From: Methanocella_A sp964548585
GTDB taxonomy: Archaea; Halobacteriota; Methanocellia; Methanocellales; Methanocellaceae
DNA length: 30,452 bases
Direction of reading: 5' to 3'
NCBI GenBank assembly: GCA_964548585.1
Contig: CAZJRS010000041.1
Span: 1-30,452 of the forward strand
Shown here: piece after piece, positions 24,085 to 30,452 of the stretch
Numbering within the stretch: position 1 is the stretch's first letter
Layout of the letters: each line of letters opens with the position of its first letter
Program-made: the position numbers and the translations under genes
Notes under the pieces: model-generated
Database searches by the model: none
What the model was told of the DNA's origin: nothing
What the model saw: only the letters and a program-made list of their open reading frames with translations

Positions 24085-25203
24085 TCAATTGACTTTTTGA
24101 ACCGTGCTTCTCCAGTTCGCCGACAGCTCGATCTCCTGCTTCATGCCCAGCTTCGACTGGACATCCGTCACAAGAATCTGATCGCCCACAGATAGTGCCT
24201 CGGCAAAGTTCGCCAGTTCGCCCCAGAACACGACCCGGAGCCGGCCGGTCTCGTCGGACAGGTGGACGCCGCATAGCCGCCCGGGCTTGCCATCCTTGGT
24301 CGTAAATTCCCGCACGCCGTCGATACCGGTGACTGTGCCCTTGACATTATAGGACTGGTCCGGCACGATCTCGCCGATCTTGGTCACGGGCACATCGAAC
24401 TTCACGGGCTCGGCCGACTGCCGGAGTATGCCCCTGCTGCCGATCTGGAGCTCGACGCCGCCGTTGAACGCCTCTCTGGTGTAGGCGTGCAGCAGCTCGA
24501 TGCTCTCCCCGGGCTGGAACGGGTCGAGGTCGCTGATCTTAGAGTCCCAGGCGGTAACCCTGATCTTACCCGTGTCGTCCCCGAGCATGAAGCTGGCCAG
24601 CGTGCCGGTGGAGCCGTCCTTGCGGTTGAAGGTCTTGGGCTCCTGCCTGGACAGGATCACACCTCTGGTGCCTACGTTACCCATGCCGACTTTGAGCTCG
24701 CTGATCTTGACCATCGCGTCTTTGACGGTGATCTTCGCGTCATCCTTCATGAGCCCGCCGCCCCGGCCGATGGTCACTTCGACGCCCTGCTGCCCTTCCT
24801 TGACATAGCCCTTGATACGGAGCACGTCGCCTTCCTTGATGTCACCGGTCTTGATGAGGTCGGCCAGGTCATCCCAGAGTACGACTCGGATCTCGCCCGT
24901 CTCGTCAGCAACCATAATGTTGGAGACTCTGCCGGAAGTCCCGTCCTGGCGGCTGAACTCCTTCGGCGGGTACGCACCGGTGATTTTACCCACGAACTCG
25001 ACGTTGCGCTTGTCGAGGGAAATTTCACTGATCTTGATAGCTCCGGCGCCTTCCACGCCCAGGTCGTGCGCCACCAGCATGGCCGCGGTACGCTCGTCAC
25101 AGAGGCCTCCCATCGCCTCCATCTTCTCTTCTACCATCTGGTTGAACTCTTTCTGGGAAATCTTACCGCCCAGCTTCTCGTAGATGTCAAGGGTGTCGGA
25201 CAT
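24085..25203 (-). CDS. Replication protein A, three OB-fold single-stranded DNA-binding protein
   Basis: This 372-residue archaeal RPA binds single-stranded DNA in replication and repair, functionally near RadA. Three OB folds repeat at about 65-160, 172-268 and 280-365. Each contains a version of the pattern D-G-x-x-G-x-V/L...D-E/D-T-G-x-I/L-R-V...W (DGTSGRVSNIMVADETGEIR, then DGSTGTLASFMLGDDTGKIR, then DGKPGRLCGVHLSDETGRLR). The first about 60 residues form a helical N-terminus. No zinc finger is present, which separates it from the longer RPA forms of some euryarchaea. The ATG at 25203 is preceded by a TATA-like TTAATATAG (about 25243-25235). It is likely monocistronic. Confidence 0.93.
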   Translation of the reverse strand: MSDTLDIYEKLGGKISQKEFNQMVEEKMEAMGGLCDERTAAMLVAHDLGVEGAGAIKISEISLDKRNVEFVGKITGAYPPKEFSRQDGTSGRVSNIMVADETGEIRVVLWDDLADLIKTGDIKEGDVLRIKGYVKEGQQGVEVTIGRGGGLMKDDAKITVKDAMVKISELKVGMGNVGTRGVILSRQEPKTFNRKDGSTGTLASFMLGDDTGKIRVTAWDSKISDLDPFQPGESIELLHAYTREAFNGGVELQIGSRGILRQSAEPVKFDVPVTKIGEIVPDQSYNVKGTVTGIDGVREFTTKDGKPGRLCGVHLSDETGRLRVVFWGELANFAEALSVGDQILVTDVQSKLGMKQEIELSANWRSTVQKVN

Positions 25204-25274
25204 GAGCTATCACTCGCTGGAAGTAAGCCTTCGTCTATATTAACTCTGTCGATTTAACGCGTGAAAAATTGTCA

Positions 25275-25931
25275 TCAGACACCTTTCACCGGTGTGCTCT
25301 TATTCTCCATGGAGTGCCGCAGCATGTCCAGTGTAAAATAAACAATCTCGTCCCTCATGGCGGGTGAGCCGCCCATAGTGGCCGGGACTTCATGGGAAGA
25401 CCGGATCATGGTCGTCGTTGTTTCTATCAGCAGTGTGGCAGTCTTGCGAGGCTCGGCGTAGGGCTTGATCGTACCGTCGGCGATCCCGGTCCTGACTGCA
25501 TCGGCAGTGATCTGCCAGATGTGCTGCTGCTTTCGGGCCAGTTCGCTACGGGTCACTTCGTCGGCCGTTCCGGAAAGGTAGCGCTGCCGGGCATCGATCA
25601 TCATGTGAAAATAGAAGGGGTATTTTTTCGAGAACTCATAGTATGCCAGGCCTCCTGCATAGGTTTTGCTGATCCCCTTTTTCTCCAGAGCCATAGCCTT
25701 CTCGACCATTTCCCCCATCAGGGAAGTGCCCTGGGTGACCACTGCCAGGTACAGCGTTTCCTTGTTCTGGAAATACAGGTAGAGTGTACCCTTGGCCAGT
25801 TTTGCTTCCAGTGCTACGTTATCCATGGTGACACCGTCATAGCCCTTTGTGGAGAAGAGTTTCTCGGCTACGCCGAGAATGGTGGTTCTGCGCGCTTCTT
25901 TCTCCTGTTCCTTGCGCTCTATCGTGGTCAT
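25275..25931 (-). CDS. TetR/AcrR family regulator 3
   Basis: This 218-residue repressor-type protein has its helix-turn-helix at about 15-60 (GVTMDNVALEAKLAKGTLYLYF). I prefer the ATG at 25931, because it aligns with the starts of the other two TetR proteins (x-ERKE-EK pattern). An upstream in-frame ATG at 25967 would add 12 residues and begins inside the operator. The ligand domain differs strongly from regulators 1 and 2. It is followed by the replication protein A gene on the same strand and divergent from leuC. Two palindromes in its promoter suggest autoregulation, and possibly control of leuC. Confidence 0.88.
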   Translation of the reverse strand: MTTIERKEQEKEARRTTILGVAEKLFSTKGYDGVTMDNVALEAKLAKGTLYLYFQNKETLYLAVVTQGTSLMGEMVEKAMALEKKGISKTYAGGLAYYEFSKKYPFYFHMMIDARQRYLSGTADEVTRSELARKQQHIWQITADAVRTGIADGTIKPYAEPRKTATLLIETTTTMIRSSHEVPATMGGSPAMRDEIVYFTLDMLRHSMENKSTPVKGV

Positions 25932-25966
25932 GTCTATGTTACCTGCCGGTGACTTTAAGTCATTCA

Positions 25967-26012
25967 TTGACTGTTAGTCATATGATGACTGTTAGTCATT
26001 TTTCTATATATA
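25967..26012 (-). promoter_or_regulatory. TetR regulator 3 promoter with two tandem palindromes
   Basis: TTGACT-GTT-AGTCAT (25967-25981) and ATGACT-GTT-AGTCAT (25985-25999) are 6-3-6 inverted repeats 18 bp apart. The TATA box (CTATATATAG, 26004-26013) lies next to them, so bound protein would cover the minus-strand start. The spacer and pitch equal those at the amidohydrolase promoter, but the arm sequence is different. Confidence 0.7.
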
Positions 26013-26085
26013 GGTTTGTGCATGCCGTTTTTCTGCATTACAGACTGGTTTCTAAAAACTGACGGCAGCAGGCCGCAACGATTAG

Positions 26086-26094
26086 ATTTATATG
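26086..26094 (+). promoter_or_regulatory. TATA box of the leuC operon
   Basis: ATTTATATG lies about 30-38 bp before the ATG at 26124. The message would start about 6-12 nt before that ATG, which supports the 26124 start over the in-frame ATG at 26016, and suggests a near-leaderless mRNA. Confidence 0.6.
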
Positions 26095-26123
26095 TAGCGT
26101 GGCCAATCTGGCCTTGCATTACC

Positions 26124-27401
26124 ATGGCCGCAAAACTTACAATCACCGAAAAGATCTTCGGCAGGGCCTCTGGCAAGAGCGTGAAGGCCGGCGATTTCGT
26201 GCTGGCCGACATCGACCGGGCGATGACGCACGACATCACCGGGCCGCTCGCGGTCGAGGGCTTCTACGAGATCATGAAGAACCAGCAGGAGAAGAATGTG
26301 TGGGATCCGGAGAAGATCGTCATCCTCTTCGATCACCAGGTGCCGGCTGACTCGCTCAACGCGGCGCAGAACCACATCATGCTGCGCAAATTCGCGAAGG
26401 ACCAGAAGATCAAGAACTTTTACGATGTCTACGAGGGCGTCTGCCACCAGGTCATGCCGGAGAAGGGCCACGTCGAGCCGGGCATGCTGGTCGTGGGGTC
26501 GGATTCGCATACGTGCGCATACGGTTCGCTGGGCGCCTTCGCTACGGGCATTGGCTCCACAGATATGGCCGCAGCCTTTGCGCTCGGCAAGCTGTGGTTC
26601 AAGGTTCCGGAAACCATACGGTTCGAAGTAGATGGCAAACTAGGCGATCGTGTATACAGTAAGGATGTCATTCTCAAGCTCATCGGCGACGTCGGCGCGG
26701 ACGGCGCGAGATATAAAGCATGCGAGTACGCAGGCGAAGTCATCGAGAAACTCGATATCTCCCAGCGGATGACCGTGAGTAACATGGCCATCGAGATGGG
26801 CGCCAAAGCCGGCATCATCGAGCCGGACAAGAAGACAGAGGAGTACGTGAAGTCCAGAGTAAAAGGCTACAAGCTCGACAAGAATCTTAAGAGCGATAGC
26901 GATGCCAAATTCGCGGACGTCAGGGAGTACGACCTCTCGGAGATGCCCCCGCAGGTCGCCTGTCCGCACAACGTGGACAACGTGGTGGACGTGACCGAGG
27001 TAGAGGACAAGAAGATCGACCAGGTGTTCCTGGGCAGCTGCACCAACGGCCGCTTCGAAGACCTCAAGATCGCGGCCGAGATCATGGATGGCAAGCCCGT
27101 CGCTAAGGGTGTTCGTATGATCGTCATTCCCGCTTCAAGGACCGAGTACATGAAGGCGTTGAAGGCCGGCCTCGTCGAGCAGTTCATGGTCGCTGGGGCC
27201 ATGGTCGAGTCGCCGTGCTGCGGCCCCTGCATGGGCGGCTCCTTCGGGCTGCTCGGACCGGGCGAGGTAGGACTGGCCACTTCCAACAGAAACTTTAAGG
27301 GCAGGCAGGGCAGCCCGGATGCGTTCGTGTATCTGAGTTCGCCCGCGACTGCGGCCGCATCGGCCATCAGAGGGAAGATCACCGACCCGAGGAGCGTGTA
27401 A
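26124..27401 (+). CDS. leuC: 3-isopropylmalate dehydratase (or homoaconitase) large subunit
   Basis: This 425-residue aconitase-family large subunit carries a [4Fe-4S] cluster. With LeuD it isomerises 2-isopropylmalate to 3-isopropylmalate (leucine), or homologous substrates in coenzyme B synthesis. Cluster cysteines are in GSCTNGRFEDL and in the SPCCGPCMGG motif. The family segments GSDSHTCAYGSLGAFATGIG and ADIDRAMTHDITGPLAVEGF are intact. The length fits the archaeal LeuC/HacA class. It is the first gene of a tight three-gene operon, with leuD starting 2 bp after its stop. The start is set by the TATA box spacing. Confidence 0.9.
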   Translation: MAAKLTITEKIFGRASGKSVKAGDFVLADIDRAMTHDITGPLAVEGFYEIMKNQQEKNVWDPEKIVILFDHQVPADSLNAAQNHIMLRKFAKDQKIKNFYDVYEGVCHQVMPEKGHVEPGMLVVGSDSHTCAYGSLGAFATGIGSTDMAAAFALGKLWFKVPETIRFEVDGKLGDRVYSKDVILKLIGDVGADGARYKACEYAGEVIEKLDISQRMTVSNMAIEMGAKAGIIEPDKKTEEYVKSRVKGYKLDKNLKSDSDAKFADVREYDLSEMPPQVACPHNVDNVVDVTEVEDKKIDQVFLGSCTNGRFEDLKIAAEIMDGKPVAKGVRMIVIPASRTEYMKALKAGLVEQFMVAGAMVESPCCGPCMGGSFGLLGPGEVGLATSNRNFKGRQGSPDAFVYLSSPATAAASAIRGKITDPRSV

Positions 27402-27403
27402 CC

Positions 27404-27940
27404 ATGAAGGTATGGAAGTTTGGTAACGACATCGACACGGATGCAGTGATCCCGGGTCGTTTCCTCATCATCAACGATCCTAAAGAGCTGGCCAAGCACG
27501 CTTTCGAGGGCTTCAGGCCGGAGTTCAGGGAAAAAGTGAAAGCAGGCGATGTCATTGTCGCCGGCGATAACTTCGGCTGCGGCTCCTCCAGAGAGCACGC
27601 TCCGCTAGCACTGAAAGGCGCAGGCATCCGCTGTGTCATCGCGAAGTCCTTCGCCCGGATCTTTTTCCGGAACTCCATCAACATCGGCGTCACGCTGCTC
27701 GAATGCCCCGACACAGACCGCATCTCCGAGGGCGACGTCCTGGAGATCGACGAGAAGAAGGGCGTCATCATGAATAAAACAAAGAAGGAGAAATACCAGG
27801 CCAGTCCCGTGCCCGAGTTCCTCATGGAGATCGTGCGGAGCGGCGGCCTGATCGAGTACTCCAGAAAGATGGTAGAATCCAAAAAGACCGAGAAGAAAGC
27901 GGTTGGTGGCAAGAAGATCGCTAAGAAGGTGGCAAAGTAA
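27404..27940 (+). CDS. leuD: 3-isopropylmalate dehydratase (or homoaconitase) small subunit
   Basis: This 178-residue swivelling-domain partner of LeuC has the substrate motif GDNFGCGSSREHAPLAL and the strand VIAKSFARIFFRN. The loop that decides substrate in this family reads PGRFLII (Phe20-Ile23). Methanogen homoaconitases have Tyr-Leu-Arg-Thr there, with the Arg reading the extra carboxylate, so its absence favours isopropylmalate. The C-terminus is extended by a lysine-rich tail (ESKKTEKKAVGGKKIAKKVAK region, about 155-178) that is not part of the fold. Its stop overlaps the leuB start (TAATG). Confidence 0.9.
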   Translation: MKVWKFGNDIDTDAVIPGRFLIINDPKELAKHAFEGFRPEFREKVKAGDVIVAGDNFGCGSSREHAPLALKGAGIRCVIAKSFARIFFRNSINIGVTLLECPDTDRISEGDVLEIDEKKGVIMNKTKKEKYQASPVPEFLMEIVRSGGLIEYSRKMVESKKTEKKAVGGKKIAKKVAK

Positions 27941-29082
27941 TGGTTTCATATAAAGTACCCGTCATCGCCGGAGACGGCATCGGGCCCGAGGTAGTCGCCG
28001 AAGGCCGTAAAGTCATACAGGCAGCCCAGGAAGTGTACAACTTCGACGTAGAGTGGATCGACATGCCGTTCGGCGCGGATCACTACGTGAATACAGGGGA
28101 AACGATCAGCGAAAGCTCGCTCAAGGAACTTTCTAAGTATAAGGCAATCTACCTTGGCTCGATCGGCGACGAGAAGAAAGTCAAGCCGGGCATCCTGGAA
28201 AAGGGTATCCTGCTGACCATGCGGTTCTACTTCGACCAGTATGTCAACCTGCGACCGGTAAAACTACTGGAGGGCGTGGAGACTCCGCTCAAGGGCAAGA
28301 CCTCGGCGGACATCGACTTTTACGTGGTAAGGGAGAACACCGAAGACTTCTACGTGGGCATCGGCGGCCGGGTCAAGAAAGGCGCCTGCCGGCAGGAGCT
28401 GGAGGTTATCAGGAGGATGTACTCGGTCAAGTTCGATCTCGACATAGAGACGGACAGTGACGAGATCGCCTACCAGCTCGGAGTCGTATCGAAAGAGGGC
28501 GGGAAGAGGATCATCGAGTACTCCTTCGACCTCGCCAACAGCAGGCCGAAGAAGCACCTGTCAAGCGTGGACAAGGCTAACGTACTGACCGATATCTACG
28601 GCTTCTGGCGGGAAATCTTCACCGAGACCGCGGTGAAGTACCCCACAGTCAAGACCGACTTCAACTACGTCGATGCAGTGACCATGTGGTTCGTCAAGAA
28701 CCCCGAGTTCTTCGACGTGGTCGTGTCCCCCAACATGTTCGGCGACATCATCACCGACCTGGGCGCCATGATCCAGGGCGGCCTCGGCCTCGCCCCCGGT
28801 GGCAACATCAACCCGAAGGGGACCAGCATGTTCGAGCCTATGGGCGGCTCGGCACCGAAGTACAAAGGCCTGAACAAGGTCAACCCGGTCGCCACGATCT
28901 GGGCAGGAGCCATGCTGCTGGAGCACCTGGGCGAAAAGCAGGCGGCAGACGGCATCGTCAGGGCTATAGAGCAGAACCTTAAAGAGAAGAAGGTCCGGAC
29001 CTACGACCTTGGTGGCAGTGCCGGCACGTCCGACGTGGGCACGGATATAGCGAGAATCGTAAAACAGCAGGGGCGCAAATAA
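27940..29082 (+). CDS. leuB: 3-isopropylmalate dehydrogenase family protein
   Basis: This 380-residue beta-decarboxylating dehydrogenase oxidises 3-isopropylmalate (leucine), or threo-isohomocitrate in coenzyme B synthesis, with NAD(P). Motifs are the N-terminal AGDGIGPEV, the substrate-binding DQYVNLRPVKLL, YVVRENTEDFYVGIGG, the metal-binding SPNMFGDIITDLGAMIQGG, and GSAPKYKGLNKVNPVATI near the cofactor. It is longer than the typical archaeal LeuB of about 330 residues; the middle (about 150-220) seems expanded. Operon position right after leuD supports the pathway. Substrate choice between leucine and coenzyme B routes is not settled by sequence. Confidence 0.88.
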   Translation: MVSYKVPVIAGDGIGPEVVAEGRKVIQAAQEVYNFDVEWIDMPFGADHYVNTGETISESSLKELSKYKAIYLGSIGDEKKVKPGILEKGILLTMRFYFDQYVNLRPVKLLEGVETPLKGKTSADIDFYVVRENTEDFYVGIGGRVKKGACRQELEVIRRMYSVKFDLDIETDSDEIAYQLGVVSKEGGKRIIEYSFDLANSRPKKHLSSVDKANVLTDIYGFWREIFTETAVKYPTVKTDFNYVDAVTMWFVKNPEFFDVVVSPNMFGDIITDLGAMIQGGLGLAPGGNINPKGTSMFEPMGGSAPKYKGLNKVNPVATIWAGAMLLEHLGEKQAADGIVRAIEQNLKEKKVRTYDLGGSAGTSDVGTDIARIVKQQGRK

Positions 29083-29095
29083 GCGCCTCCTTTTT
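29072..29095 (+). terminator. Terminator of the leuCDB operon
   Basis: GGCGC-AAATAA-GCGCC (29072-29087) overlaps the leuB stop codon in its loop and is followed by TCC and TTTTT (29091-29095), an intrinsic-type terminator. Confidence 0.65.
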
Positions 29096-29138
29096 CTAAC
29101 TTCTGCGACTATGCCCGGAACACTGCGTTTCTCAAATG

Positions 29139-29201
29139 TTTCTTTTACTAAAAGAAAGTTTTATCTTTTAGCAAAAGAAACTATATTCTCGTGCTAAAAG
29201 A
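29139..29201 (+). promoter_or_regulatory. Three evenly spaced palindromes at the ATPase promoter and start codon
   Basis: TTTCTTTT-ACT-AAAAGAAA (29139-29157) and TCTTTT-AGC-AAAAGA (29164-29178) are perfect inverted repeats with 3-bp spacers. A weaker third site with right arm AAAAGA (29196-29201) and spacer GCT overlaps the GTG start. Site positions step by exactly 23 bp. A TATA-like GTTTTATCTT (29158-29167) lies between the first two, and the message would be almost leaderless. Confidence 0.65.
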
Positions 29202-30399
29202 AACAATCAGGGAAATCGCTGAGATACAGCATAAAGACGTTACAAGTCTCGACCCCGGTACGACGAGGGATATCCTCGACTCCGTCGACACGGATTCACC
29301 GCTGGCTGTAATCATATCAGGGGCGAGGAGATGTGGCAAGAGCACACTACTGAAGCAGATCATGAAAAAGATCGATCACTTCTGCTATTTCAACTTCGAG
29401 GACGAACGGGCGATCAACTTTGAGGTTTCCGATTTCGACAAGCTGGACAAAGTGTTCGAGGAAATGAGCCCGGGCACATGCCATTACTTTTTCGATGAGA
29501 TCCAGAACGTCCCGGGATGGGAGAGGTTTGTCAGGAGAAAGCTGGACCAGGGCAGTAAGTTCTTCATCACCGGCTCCAACTCGTCGCTGCTGAGCAAGGA
29601 GCTGGGTACGAAGCTGACGGGCAGGCACTTGACGTACGAGCTCTTTCCGATGTCCTACGGGGAGACTCTACGTCTGAAGAGACAGTCCCCGTCGCCCCAT
29701 ACTTTCAACGAGTACATTGAAAGCGGCGGTTTCCCTGGCTATCTGAAGTATGACAGCGACATGATGCTCCAGCAGATCTTTGACGATATCATCATCAAGG
29801 ATATCGTGGTCAGATACGGCCTGAAAGACCCGGTCCTGATCAAGAATCTGGCCATTTACCTGATGACGAACGCGGGAAACGAGTTCTCGTACAACGGCCT
29901 GAAAAAGGCCTTCGACATCGGCGCTGCGACTACCGTCTCGAACATCGTCTCGTACTTCGAGGACAGCTATCTGATATCAACGGTGCCGAGGTTCTCGTAC
30001 TCTTACAAGAAGCAGGTCATGAACCCCCGGAAAGCTTATGCCATCGATCATGGCCTGGCCAGGGCTAACAGTGTGTCATTTTCAAGGGATAAGGGCAGGA
30101 TACTGGAGAACGTCGTATATCTACATCTGAGGCGCCGCTATAAGGAGATCTTCTATTTCCGTGAAAAGAGTGAGTGCGACTTCATTGTGAAAGACAGAGA
30201 AGGAGGCTTACGTGCCCTGCAGGTATGCTACAGGCTGGATGAGGACAACCTGCAAAGAGAGGTAAAGGGTTTGAGGGAGGCCATGGAAACTTTGGATATC
30301 AAAAAGGGAACGATCGTAACCCTCGACCAGGATGAGAGGTTAGAAAATATCGAGGTGATCCCGGCGTGGAAGATGAGCGGTGATTTCAGACAGCAATGA
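29191..30399 (+). CDS. AAA+ ATPase with C-terminal DUF4143 domain
   Basis: This is a 402-residue P-loop ATPase of the large archaeal and bacterial AAA-DUF4143 group, whose function is mostly unknown. Walker A is GARRCGKST (44-52), Walker B YFFDEIQ (99-105) and sensor 1 ITGSNSSLLS (126-135). After the ATPase core comes a winged-helix-like part (about 225-265). The C-terminal DUF4143 region is nuclease-like, with GRILENVVY, SECDFIVKDR and ALQVCY placed like a PD-(D/E)XK core, but the usual catalytic Lys after the Gln is not evident, so activity is doubtful. The start is GTG at 29191, supported by the promoter layout. The gene is probably autoregulated through the palindromes before it. Such genes are often mobile or defence-associated; nothing here proves either. 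Confidence 0.85.
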   Translation: MLKETIREIAEIQHKDVTSLDPGTTRDILDSVDTDSPLAVIISGARRCGKSTLLKQIMKKIDHFCYFNFEDERAINFEVSDFDKLDKVFEEMSPGTCHYFFDEIQNVPGWERFVRRKLDQGSKFFITGSNSSLLSKELGTKLTGRHLTYELFPMSYGETLRLKRQSPSPHTFNEYIESGGFPGYLKYDSDMMLQQIFDDIIIKDIVVRYGLKDPVLIKNLAIYLMTNAGNEFSYNGLKKAFDIGAATTVSNIVSYFEDSYLISTVPRFSYSYKKQVMNPRKAYAIDHGLARANSVSFSRDKGRILENVVYLHLRRRYKEIFYFREKSECDFIVKDREGGLRALQVCYRLDEDNLQREVKGLREAMETLDIKKGTIVTLDQDERLENIEVIPAWKMSGDFRQQ

Positions 30400-30411
30400 T
30401 AATGATTATCA
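30397..30411. promoter_or_regulatory. Perfect 7-1-7 Fur-type box
   Basis: TGATAAT-G-ATTATCA is a perfect 7-1-7 inverted repeat identical to the reinterpreted bacterial Fur box consensus. It overlaps the ATPase stop codon. The regulated gene, if any, would lie beyond the right edge of the window. Archaea use DtxR- or Fur-family proteins for metal control; which one would bind here is unknown. Confidence 0.5.
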
Positions 30412-30452
30412 GTTCAGCCCTCCATAAACAGATCCGATGACAGGCATCAGGC

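Noticed and set aside
24487..25257. A 256-codon plus-strand frame opposite the replication protein A gene.
   Set aside because: It is antisense to three clearly repeated OB folds and shows no domain or ribosome binding site.
26016..26123. An earlier in-frame ATG (26016) for leuC.
   Set aside because: It would lie upstream of the TATA box at 26086-26094, and the added residues have no counterpart in the family.

Overview
The window reads as chromosomal DNA of a methanogenic archaeon, most likely Methanocellales or a close relative. The evidence is a McrD protein of the methyl-coenzyme M reductase system, archaeal RadA and a three-OB-fold replication protein A, a response regulator ending in the archaeal DUF835 domain, clusters of HisKA_2 kinases with 7TM sensor domains, and archaeal TATA boxes with short leaders. 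The genus is inferred from gene content only.

Left part (1-7600, all minus strand): a TetR regulator cut by the window edge, an RsgA/YjeQ-type GTPase, a DHA2-family drug efflux pump, an orphan mcrD, a YtcJ-like amidohydrolase and a second TetR regulator. The two TetR proteins are close paralogues. The amidohydrolase promoter carries tandem copies of the palindrome found in the second TetR gene's own promoter, so a local TetR-amidohydrolase circuit is likely. The pump promoter carries a palindrome of the same geometry but different sequence.

Middle part (7350-10404): a small membrane protein, a YgjP-type zinc peptidase, a secreted carboxypeptidase-regulatory-domain protein, a strongly folded non-coding stretch and radA.

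Signalling island (10785-22039, plus strand): four HisKA_2 histidine kinases (CHASE4-HAMP-PAS type, then three 7TM-PAS types) and one response regulator (REC-PAS-GAF-PAS-DUF835). Two gene pairs overlap by 4 bp. The second kinase has lost the phosphoacceptor histidine (His to Asn), while its relatives on both sides keep it. The island ends in two tandem hairpin modules.

Right part (22238-30452): a membrane protein, a GNAT acetyltransferase, a candidate lipoprotein, replication protein A, a third TetR gene with a tandem palindromic operator, a leuC-leuD-leuB type operon (leucine or coenzyme B precursor synthesis), and a DUF4143-type AAA ATPase preceded by three evenly spaced palindromes. The ATPase stop codon lies inside a perfect 7-1-7 Fur-type palindrome.

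The recurrent theme is palindromic operator arrays with fixed pitch (12, 18, 18 and 23 bp) next to regulators or accessory genes.
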